Shown in pieces: positions 1 through 3,811 of a stretch of 7,228 nucleotides of DNA. The first letter of the stretch is position 1. The number at the start of each line of letters is the position of its first letter. Where the stretch lies: NCBI RefSeq assembly GCF_013009345.1, contig NZ_JABELE010000007.1, positions 178,713-185,940 of the forward strand, in the 5' to 3' direction. The notes under the pieces are model-generated. The model was not told the origin of the DNA and searched no databases. It was given only the letters and a program-made list of their open reading frames with translations. The position numbers were made by a program, and so were the translations under genes. Source of the stretch: Acinetobacter geminorum (GTDB lineage: Bacteria; Pseudomonadota; Gammaproteobacteria; Pseudomonadales; Moraxellaceae).

Positions 1-534
1 TGGACTGTCGGTCTTTTACGTTTTGAATCACGTTTAAAAAAACGTTGGCTTGAACGTAATGGAATTCCTACCAATCTCTTTGATTTAATTAAGTTTCAAC
101 GTTCCAACCCAAATTTACTTCAAACACTCTGGACTAAAGCTACTCATAGCATTTTTGATGCCTTACGAGGTCAAACTATGAAATTAACAGACGATACTAG
201 TGTTCTTGAAGCTATCCAACGATCTGATGTTGTTTTAACCAAATCTGGTAAAGCTTCCCCAACTAAAGTACGTAATTTATTTGCCATGTATTGTCTTATC
301 CGCGAAAAGGGATTTGATGAAGTTAAAACGACTTATGGCAAGTCTCAATTTCACAATCTAATAGCCCAGTTATGTGCTGTACAAGGTCTTAATAAAGGTA
401 TCTTGCAGAACTTACATACAGGCAATGCCAACAATATTATTCCGTTTATTAAGTTCGTAGACATAGATTTCAATCAACAATTGCCAGATTGGTACGAAGA
501 GCCAGTTTCGCAGTTTAACTACAAAATCGCATAG
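1..534 (+). CDS. Phage replication initiator (gene II/X family), C-terminal part, 5' end outside window
   Basis: Frame 1 is open from the first base, and the product is clearly the C-terminal 177 residues of a Rep protein. It aligns without large gaps to residues 233-411 of the complete Rep further right, with about half the residues identical. Shared blocks include GLLRFE, GIPTNLF, LI..QR.NPN, K.RNLF, LQNLH and NNIIPF/SNIIPF near the end. The ATG at 178 is internal (a methionine conserved in the other copy), so the gene should not be started there. About 230 N-terminal residues, including the nicking domain, lie off the left edge, so catalytic competence cannot be judged. The TAG stop overlaps a strong ribosome binding site (AGGTGA, 532-537) for the next gene. 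The divergence from the second Rep shows that two different phage lineages lie side by side rather than a recent duplication. Confidence 0.9.
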   Translation, partial: WTVGLLRFESRLKKRWLERNGIPTNLFDLIKFQRSNPNLLQTLWTKATHSIFDALRGQTMKLTDDTSVLEAIQRSDVVLTKSGKASPTKVRNLFAMYCLIREKGFDEVKTTYGKSQFHNLIAQLCAVQGLNKGILQNLHTGNANNIIPFIKFVDIDFNQQLPDWYEEPVSQFNYKIA

Positions 535-542
535 GTGAGCAA

Positions 543-866
543 ATGAACAATTCACAACATCCAATCATGACAGTTACAGGCATTCGTAAAGCTGCTGGAG
601 ACTTTCAAGACGAAAAAGGCAAAACAATCGAGTTTTCAAACACGGTTGTAACTGTGCTGCAAGAATATTCAGATCGTGAGAAAGAACAAGGCGCAATCGG
701 TTTTAAATCGACTGACTACAAGATTAAAGGCGCTCAGTTCTTCAATGATTATCTTCATCAGGAATTACCAAACAAAGCTAAGTTGATCTTTGATTGGGAT
801 TTCACAGGCAAACAACCAAAGGCTGTGTTAGTAGCTTTGGATTTTGATGGTGTGGAAGCAGCGTAA
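543..866 (+). CDS. Small putative ssDNA-binding protein of the upstream element (gpV/RstB position)
   Basis: This 107-residue gene starts at ATG 543 after AGGTGAG at 532-538, only 8 bases behind the Rep stop, so it is co-translated with Rep. Size and position match gpV of Ff phages and RstB of CTXphi, which bind single-stranded DNA. The protein is soluble, without signal peptide or membrane segment. It is rich in charged residues and alternating beta-type segments (for example TVVTVLQEY and AVLVALDF) that would suit an OB-like fold. It shows no visible sequence similarity to the small protein that follows Rep in the complete phage (2696-3016), although the two Reps are homologous. The function is inferred from position and size; I do not recognise a specific family motif. 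Confidence 0.65.
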   Translation: MNNSQHPIMTVTGIRKAAGDFQDEKGKTIEFSNTVVTVLQEYSDREKEQGAIGFKSTDYKIKGAQFFNDYLHQELPNKAKLIFDWDFTGKQPKAVLVALDFDGVEAA

Positions 867-872
867 TAAAGC

Positions 873-911
873 TATACGAATCAAAGTGTTAATAATAAAA
901 CACTTCGTATA
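873..911. repeat. Interrupted hairpin behind the upstream ssb gene, overlapping the XerC-like arm
   Basis: AAGTGTT (884-890) pairs with AACACTT (899-905) across an 8-base loop, and TATACG (873-878) pairs with CGTATA (906-911) outside a 5-base bulge. There is no T-run after it, so it is not a typical terminator. It overlaps the XerC-like arm of the attachment site (902-912), so this fold and the large attachment hairpin are mutually exclusive. It is absent before the second copy at 7150. Confidence 0.5.
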
Positions 912-982
912 ATGTGATGTCCAGATTATGTTACTAAGCCCCAGTGAGAAGATTACACAGTCTCACGGGGCTTTTTAACATC
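904..982 (+). repeat. Left copy of 79-bp direct repeat (prophage attachment repeat)
   Basis: The segment is identical base for base to 7150-7228, where the window ends, so the true repeat may be longer on its right side. Divergence begins immediately to its left (C at 903 against G at 7149). It contains an XerC-like arm, a 13-base spacer, an XerD-like arm and a terminator-type hairpin. Exact repeats at both ends of a phage unit are expected for a tandemly integrated filamentous phage. Confidence 0.95.
936..976 (+). terminator. Rho-independent terminator inside the left attachment repeat
   Basis: AAGCCCC-A-GTGAGA (936-949) pairs with TCTCAC-GGGGCTT (961-973), giving 13 base pairs with one bulged A and an 11-base loop, followed by T at 972-976. 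It would end transcripts from the upstream rep-ssb pair. The same stem forms the top of the proposed attachment hairpin, so it may have two roles. Confidence 0.8.
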
Positions 983-985
983 AAT

Positions 986-1095
986 CTGCATTATGCGAAC
1001 TAGATGCAGCGTCGGGGCGCGACCGTCGGCGAGGGCTCGCAGCCGATCGGCGTTGACACGATGCTGGGAGAGTTAGAGCAGGGGCATCCGGATGC
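986..1095 (+). other. Candidate rolling-circle replication origin (GC-rich palindromic island)
   Basis: About 90 bases of high GC content stand out from the AT-rich surroundings, in the place of CTXphi ig-1, between attachment site and repressor. Three dyads are visible. CTGCAT (986-991) pairs with ATGCAG (1004-1009). CCGTCGGC (1023-1030) pairs with GCCGATCGG (1042-1050) with one bulged base, and GAG/CTC inside. GCATCCGGATGC (1084-1095) is a perfect 12-bp palindrome. No reading frame is evident. Stem-loops in this position are typical for the Rep nicking site, minus-strand origin and packaging signal. I cannot identify the nick site. Confidence 0.55.
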
Positions 1096-1126
1096 AAAAA
1101 AAGTCCACCTTCTCTAGTGTGGACTT
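1096..1126 (-). terminator. Rho-independent terminator of the leftward repressor gene
   Basis: Read on the minus strand, AAGTCCAC (1126-1119) and GTGGACTT (1108-1101) form a perfect 8-bp stem with a 10-base loop, followed by a run of T (A at 1096-1102 on the plus strand). It lies about 20 bases behind the repressor stop codon and would protect the origin region from leftward transcription. Confidence 0.85.
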
Positions 1127-1146
1127 AACTCCCGAATTTGGGAATT

Positions 1147-1341
1147 TTAATCATCTTTCCCCAAGTATTTTCTTCTATATTCAAGCACATCTGCTGCTGT
1201 GAGTTCTTTTATATGTTTTCTGATTAAAGCGTGAATTACATCACTTTCTTTAATCTTCATCTTCTTTTCAATCATGATATCTAGGGTCTTCTTTTCGACC
1301 ATTTCTGATTCTTCTTCTCTCAATCTCTGTGATATAGCCAT
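1147..1341 (-). CDS. Small ribbon-helix-helix-type repressor (RstR-position regulator)
   Basis: The 64-residue product is encoded divergently from rep, where CTXphi has rstR. The pattern fits a ribbon-helix-helix (Arc/CopG-like) dimer. It has a short strand AISQRL at residues 2-7, a charged helix at about 9-29, a turn around KIKESD, and a second helix SDVIHALIRKHIKEL at about 33-47, followed by a basic and acidic tail. I start it at ATG 1341. A GTG at 1350 is in frame, but it has no ribosome binding site and would put three codons into an operator repeat; GCGGTG at 1354-1349 (minus strand) can serve the ATG weakly. The likely role is repressing rep and its own promoter through the GTGACAAAT repeats at 1340-1444, maintaining lysogeny and superinfection immunity. 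Fold and role are inferred from pattern and position; a database profile was not available. Confidence 0.7.
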   Translation of the reverse strand: MAISQRLREEESEMVEKKTLDIMIEKKMKIKESDVIHALIRKHIKELTAADVLEYRRKYLGKDD

Positions 1342-1372
1342 TTGTAACACCGCTAAATGTAATAAGTGACAA

Positions 1373-1400
1373 ATAATAATAAAATATGTTGATTTGTCAC
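1373..1400 (-). promoter_or_regulatory. Leftward promoter of the repressor gene
   Basis: On the minus strand, GTGACA (1400-1395; one mismatch to the -35 consensus) is separated by 16 bases from TATTAT (1378-1373; one mismatch to the -10 consensus). Its -35 lies inside the central operator, and transcription would start within the operator at 1357-1374, which suggests autoregulation. Confidence 0.55.
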
Positions 1401-1417
1401 ATGTGATATTGTATAAA
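1389..1417 (+). promoter_or_regulatory. Rightward promoter of the replication genes
   Basis: TTGATT (1389-1394) and TATAAA (1412-1417) are spaced by 17 bases. The central operator (1392-1406) overlaps the -35 and spacer, and a second operator copy (1427-1444) covers the early transcribed region up to the rep start codon. The predicted leader is only about 25 bases. Confidence 0.6.
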
Positions 1418-1449
1418 TCGCATTAAATGTGATTTGTGACAAATAACAA

Positions 1450-2685
1450 ATGTTAGATAAAATCGTTATGCACATACCTGTTGATGCTTCACTAGTCGAT
1501 GTTGATAGTGAAGGTCGGTATTGCGTTTTCGGTTTTGATTTGCTTGATATTGGTTTGAAATTTGGTTCTTACGATGTCTTTAAAGATGAAGACGGGAATA
1601 CTAAGTGTCAGGTTTTAAGTCATCCATATTCAAGATTGCCTACTTCTTATACGAAGATGGCTTTTAAGTTTTTCCACGAGGGGAAGACCTACCCATATGT
1701 AGAACTAAAAGCTAGTCCTGCGAAGATTTTGCAAGGTCATAATGTTTATGGTTCTGATTGGATAGAGCAGGGAGCACTTGAAATGCTGGGATATCTTGCT
1801 GAATCACATCCGACGCTTTACGGCATGTTAGCCATTGGGGAAACTGAAATTAAGCAGCTTGATGCTACTTATTCAGCACGTTTACGTGATGATAATCAAG
1901 TAGCTCAAGTAATTGATTTTATGAGAAACATGTCTTCAAGACATATCCGTAAATCAGAGAAACAGGTTGTTTATAAGAATACTGTTTACTTTGGTTCGGA
2001 GCGCGGTAAGCGTTTCGCTCGTAAAGTTTACGGTAAATCATGTGAGTTTCAGGCTCAACTTGATGAACAAATTAAGCTTGCAAAAGCTAATGATAAATCT
2101 GCTCAACGTGTCGTTAAAGTCATGTCTGATCCAGATTTAATTGCCTTTACTAAAGGGCTTTTGCGGTTTGAAACAGGCATTAAAGCCTACGTTATGAAAG
2201 AACTCGGTATCCCGACTAATTTATTTCAACTTATTCGTTATCAACGCGCTAATCCTAATTTTTTACGTGATCTTTGGATCAAGGCTAATTCTGAAATTTT
2301 CAAAGCCCTTGAGGGTACTGCAATGAAAGCTACTGACCACGATACTGTCTTTAATCATTTATGTTCTGTATATGCTAAGCGAACCGCTTTAGGTCGTGTT
2401 TCGCTTACTAAAGCCCGTAATTTATTTACTTTCTATACAAATCTTGAAGTACATGGCTTTGAGGTTTTGAAGAAGCGTTATTCAGATACGCGTTTTTATG
2501 CAAATGTTGCTGATTTAGTTGCAGCGGGTTACTCAAAAGCATTTTTGCAGAATCTACATGTTGAGTCTAAATCCAACATTATTCCATTTCTTAAACTTGT
2601 CGAAATTAATTTCGAAAATCAAGTACCTGACAACTTTAAAGAACCAGTTTCTACGTTTAATCAACGCTTACTTAAAATCGCATAG
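1450..2685 (+). CDS. Phage replication initiation protein, gene II/X-like (RstA position)
   Basis: This 411-residue protein should nick the plus-strand origin and start rolling-circle replication in the cytoplasm. Family features are the opening LDKIVMHIPVD, then VELKASPAKILQGHNVYG (about 84-101), LDATYS (137-142), and TVYFGSERGKRFARKVYGK (about 178-196), which includes a Y-x-K element at 194-196 as in phage and plasmid nicking enzymes. The C-terminal part (233-411) matches the truncated Rep at 1-534. The exact catalytic tyrosine cannot be assigned by eye. ATG 1450 is the only start retaining the conserved N-terminus, since a stop (1444-1446) lies just upstream in frame. There is no Shine-Dalgarno sequence before it, only an operator copy, so translation may be weak or protein-controlled. 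The TAG stop overlaps AGGTGA of the next gene. Confidence 0.92.
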   Translation: MLDKIVMHIPVDASLVDVDSEGRYCVFGFDLLDIGLKFGSYDVFKDEDGNTKCQVLSHPYSRLPTSYTKMAFKFFHEGKTYPYVELKASPAKILQGHNVYGSDWIEQGALEMLGYLAESHPTLYGMLAIGETEIKQLDATYSARLRDDNQVAQVIDFMRNMSSRHIRKSEKQVVYKNTVYFGSERGKRFARKVYGKSCEFQAQLDEQIKLAKANDKSAQRVVKVMSDPDLIAFTKGLLRFETGIKAYVMKELGIPTNLFQLIRYQRANPNFLRDLWIKANSEIFKALEGTAMKATDHDTVFNHLCSVYAKRTALGRVSLTKARNLFTFYTNLEVHGFEVLKKRYSDTRFYANVADLVAAGYSKAFLQNLHVESKSNIIPFLKLVEINFENQVPDNFKEPVSTFNQRLLKIA

Positions 2686-2695
2686 GTGAAAAATC

Positions 2696-3016
2696 ATGTC
2701 TCAAATTATCTTTAAAGCAAAGCTTCTCAATGTTGACACTGGAGTTGACCAGAAAACTGGTTCTTTAACCATGCGTCTGATTTTCCAATCACAGCGTTAT
2801 GACAAAGGTTTGGATCAGATTGTTCCATGTTCACAGAACGTCAAAGTTATTGAAGATCATCACCACATGAAAGATTTTTATTTGTCGTACAAAGGTCGTG
2901 AAATTTATTTACCAATTGAAATGACACCAGTTGAACGAAATATTTTTTATAAGACAACTGGTGATGGACGACCATTGCAGGTTGAAGAAAAGAAAGCTCC
3001 AGAGCTAAAAGCTTAA
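2696..3016 (+). CDS. Small putative ssDNA-binding protein (gpV/RstB position)
   Basis: The 106-residue product starts at ATG 2696, with AGGTGA at 2684-2689 overlapping the rep stop, so it is translationally coupled to Rep. Size, place and lack of membrane segments fit the gpV-type protein that coats plus-strand DNA before packaging. It has an N-terminal strand-rich region (IIFKAKLLNVDTG, then SLTMRLIFQSQRY), a histidine cluster (DHHH, about residue 54), and a conserved-looking GREIYLPIEMTP segment in the second half, with a lysine- and glutamate-rich tail. It does not resemble the corresponding protein of the upstream element. DNA binding is inferred from position; an RstB-like role in integration is also possible. 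Confidence 0.7.
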   Translation: MSQIIFKAKLLNVDTGVDQKTGSLTMRLIFQSQRYDKGLDQIVPCSQNVKVIEDHHHMKDFYLSYKGREIYLPIEMTPVERNIFYKTTGDGRPLQVEEKKAPELKA

Positions 3017-3033
3017 TAGTATCAAAGGCTTAC

Positions 3034-3061
3034 TTATACGTCATGACGTATAATGTATAAT
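3034..3061 (+). promoter_or_regulatory. Promoter of the virion genes with a 20-bp palindromic operator
   Basis: Two perfect TATAAT hexamers lie at 3049-3054 and 3056-3061. For the second, TTATAC (3034-3039) is a weak -35 at 16 bases. The promoter is overlaid by a perfect 20-bp palindrome at 3034-3053 (half-site TTATACGTCA), a likely binding site for a dimeric regulator. The gap between the replication and virion genes and the terminator after the major coat gene suggest a strong short transcript beginning here. Confidence 0.55.
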
Positions 3062-3070
3062 ATGTTAAAA
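3043..3070 (+). other. Third dif-like sequence, inside the phage genome
   Basis: ATGACGTATAA (3043-3053), a 6-base centre (TGTATA) and ATATGTTAAAA (3060-3070) have the 11-6-11 layout of a dif/pdif site. The first arm matches the phage XerC-like arm at 8 of 11 positions. The second matches the XerD-like arm TTATGTTAAAT, as I recall it for Acinetobacter, at 9 of 11. It overlaps the virion-gene promoter, so an AT-rich coincidence is possible. Confidence 0.3.
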
Positions 3071-3096
3071 ATCAATAACTTACGTGTATTTTTACT

Positions 3097-3186
3097 ATGA
3101 CACAGTACGTTTATAAATGCAAGAAGTGCGGGAAGGAGTTTACAAAACACTCTAGTTACTGCATCCACTTTTACAAGTGTAAATAA
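3097..3186 (+). CDS. 29-residue single zinc-finger protein
   Basis: This very short gene (ATG 3097, TAA 3184-3186) encodes little more than one classical C2HC zinc finger: C8-x2-C11-x3-F15-x5-Y21-x2-H24-x3-C28, with an aromatic residue (Y6) before the first cysteine and basic residues throughout. All ligands and core hydrophobics are in register, which is unlikely by chance in 29 codons. It is the first gene after the promoter at 3034-3061 and precedes the coat genes. There is no clear Shine-Dalgarno sequence, which lowers confidence that it is efficiently translated. It has no hydrophobic segment and so is not a coat protein. A nucleic-acid-binding or regulatory role is likely but not demonstrated. 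I know of no named phage family for it. Confidence 0.6.
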   Translation: MTQYVYKCKKCGKEFTKHSSYCIHFYKCK

Positions 3187-3191
3187 CAGAT

Positions 3192-3227
3192 TTGCTGGCT
3201 TTTGGGGGCGGGAACGCAAGCCAGCAA
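3192..3227 (+). other. Perfect 10-bp hairpin between zinc-finger gene and coat genes
   Basis: TTGCTGGCTT (3192-3201) pairs completely with AAGCCAGCAA (3218-3227) around a G-rich 16-base loop (3202-3217). Only three T residues follow, so it is a poor terminator. An attenuator, an mRNA-stabilising 5' structure for the abundant coat transcript, or the single-strand packaging signal are all possible. Confidence 0.6.
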
Positions 3228-3247
3228 TTTATTGGGGAATATAAGAA

Positions 3248-3427
3248 ATGTCGTCATACGTCTGCACCGAATTAGTAAACAACGTATGCCAACAATGGGC
3301 GGAGAATCCTAGCATTTTACCGCCTTTAACAATGGGTCAGGGCTTGGCAATTGGCGGTGCAATTTTCACGGTTCTGGCTTTTACACATGGAATCAAAATA
3401 TTGATTCAATTCGTCAAAAAACAATAG
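3248..3427 (+). CDS. Small membrane protein, probable pVII/pIX-like minor coat protein
   Basis: The 59-residue product starts at ATG 3248, preceded by GGGGAAT and TAAG (3234-3245). A polar N-terminus with two cysteines (C6, C14) and a tryptophan (W17) is followed by a proline turn (LPPL, about 24-27). One membrane segment follows at about residues 32-54 (GLAIGGAIF to LIQFV), with a basic end (KKQ). There is no cleavable signal peptide. Small one-helix proteins of this shape lie just upstream of the major coat gene in many filamentous phages (the psh position in CTXphi) and cap the virion tip that emerges first. The stop TAG overlaps AGGTGA for the major coat gene, so the two are coupled. The specific assignment to pVII or pIX is inference. 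Confidence 0.7.
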   Translation: MSSYVCTELVNNVCQQWAENPSILPPLTMGQGLAIGGAIFTVLAFTHGIKILIQFVKKQ

Positions 3428-3436
3428 GTGAAAACT

Positions 3437-3664
3437 ATGGAAACTCAAGTTCAACAAACTAACAAACCTTCTACTTTAAAACGCGGTTTAGTTGTAGCTG
3501 CCGCAGTTGGGGCAACAGTACCGGCTTTTGCAGAGGGTTTTGATCCTTCAACCATCGTTACGATCATTTCAGGCTTCGTTGCTGGTGTATCTGCTATTGG
3601 TCTTGCTGTGTTATCACTTGTGGTAACTGGTAAAGTCTTTAAGTGGGTACGTACAGCAATGTAA
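3437..3664 (+). CDS. Major coat protein precursor (pVIII/Cep-like)
   Basis: The 75-residue precursor has a long signal peptide: a basic start (KPSTLKRG), a hydrophobic core (LVVAAAVGATV) and an AFA cleavage site at 30-32. The predicted mature protein is 43 residues, EGFDPSTIV to WVRTAM. It has the classic pVIII layout of an acidic N-terminus, a hydrophobic helix (about mature residues 8-32) and a basic C-terminus (K34, K37, R40) that faces the DNA inside the virion. ATG 3437 is preferred because AGGTG (3426-3430) lies 6 bases upstream; the in-frame GTG at 3428 is part of that ribosome binding site. A strong terminator follows directly, as in Ff phages, allowing high expression of this gene relative to pIII, pVI and pI. 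Confidence 0.92.
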   Translation: METQVQQTNKPSTLKRGLVVAAAVGATVPAFAEGFDPSTIVTIISGFVAGVSAIGLAVLSLVVTGKVFKWVRTAM

Positions 3665-3672
3665 AACCATTC

Positions 3673-3724
3673 TGGTGATCGAGTAGTGAATGATCTCTTA
3701 TTCATTACTCATCACCATTTTTTT
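3673..3724 (+). terminator. Rho-independent terminator after the major coat gene
   Basis: TGGTGAT (3673-3679) and GAGTAGTGAAT (3681-3691) pair with ATTCATTACTC and ATCACCA (3700-3717). The stem has about 18 base pairs, one bulged C (3680) and one G-T pair, and is followed by seven T (3718-3724). It separates the abundant coat transcript from pIII and later genes, which then depend on read-through or their own promoter. Confidence 0.93.
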
Positions 3725-3739
3725 ATCTAGAGGTTTTAT

Positions 3740-3811
3740 ATGACTTTAGAAACGTTTGGGGCTTACTTATGTATTTTCGTACTTACACTAATAGCTATAA
3801 AGCTCTTCTAG
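3740..3811 (+). CDS. 23-residue hydrophobic peptide overlapping the pIII gene, pIX/pVII-like candidate
   Basis: ATG 3740 follows AGAGG (3729-3733) with good spacing. It encodes a short acidic start (MTLE) and then an uninterrupted hydrophobic stretch (GAYLCIFVLTLIAI) ending in K-L-F before TAG 3809-3811. One short membrane helix with charges at both ends is the shape of gpIX and gpVII of Ff phages (32-33 residues). The last 43 bases overlap the start of the pIII gene in another frame, so ribosomes reading it could re-initiate on pIII, which has only a GGGG run as ribosome binding site. A leader peptide that only couples translation is the main alternative. Phage annotations usually miss genes of this size. 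Confidence 0.55.
   Translation: MTLETFGAYLCIFVLTLIAIKLF

Larger units (their letters stand above)
1..903 (+). mobile_element. Right end of an upstream filamentous phage or RS1-like satellite element
   Basis: This is the 3' part of a second element that continues beyond the left edge. It carries the C-terminal half of a Rep paralogue and a small gene behind it, then runs straight into the attachment repeat with no coat, pIII, pVI or Zot genes. In the complete neighbour those genes lie between the ssDNA-binding gene and the attachment repeat. The arrangement fits a replication-only satellite such as RS1 of Vibrio cholerae, or a deleted prophage. Which of these it is cannot be decided without the sequence to the left. 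Confidence 0.6.
902..1001. other. attP/dif-like hairpin attachment site with two inverted XerC/XerD sites
   Basis: Site 1 has the XerC-like arm ACTTCGTATAA (902-912), a 13-base centre and the XerD-like arm TTATGTTACTA (926-936). Site 2 lies in opposite orientation: XerD-like arm TTTTAACATCA (973-983), a normal 7-base centre, and XerC-like arm TTATGCGAACT (991-1001). The two sites pair with each other and with the GC-rich stem between them (936-949 with 961-973), giving one long hairpin with a roughly 7-base asymmetric bulge in the centre. In CTXphi the single-stranded plus genome folds in this way and is recombined directly by host XerC/XerD into dif. The pairing is read from the sequence; the mechanism is inferred from CTXphi. 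Confidence 0.75.
1340..1444. promoter_or_regulatory. Operator array of the repressor: four copies of GTGACAAAT
   Basis: GTGACAAAT occurs at 1366-1374 and 1436-1444, inverted (ATTTGTCAC) at 1392-1400, and in degenerate inverted form (ATTTGTAAC) at 1340-1348. The first two lie in 18-base direct repeats (1357-1374 and 1427-1444) that differ at three positions. The inverted copy runs into a perfect palindrome, TCACATGTGA (1397-1406). Together they cover both divergent promoters and the start codons on each side, so one regulator could shut off both genes. Confidence 0.75.

Noticed and set aside
178..534. A separate 118-residue gene starting at ATG 178
   Set aside because: The frame is open from base 1 and upstream residues match the other Rep, so 178 is an internal methionine of a truncated rep.
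1342..1350. GTG start at 1350 for the repressor
   Set aside because: It has no ribosome binding site, the codons fall in an operator repeat, and the ribbon-helix-helix pattern begins at the ATG at 1341.
3034..3219. 61-residue minus-strand frame
   Set aside because: Antisense to the zinc-finger gene and its promoter palindrome; no ribosome site or recognisable pattern.
3428..3436. GTG start at 3428 for the major coat protein
   Set aside because: This GTG is part of the AGGTG ribosome site for ATG 3437; the ATG gives a normal signal peptide.
3451..3705. 84-residue minus-strand frame opposite the major coat gene
   Set aside because: Shadow of the coat gene; it runs through the terminator stem.
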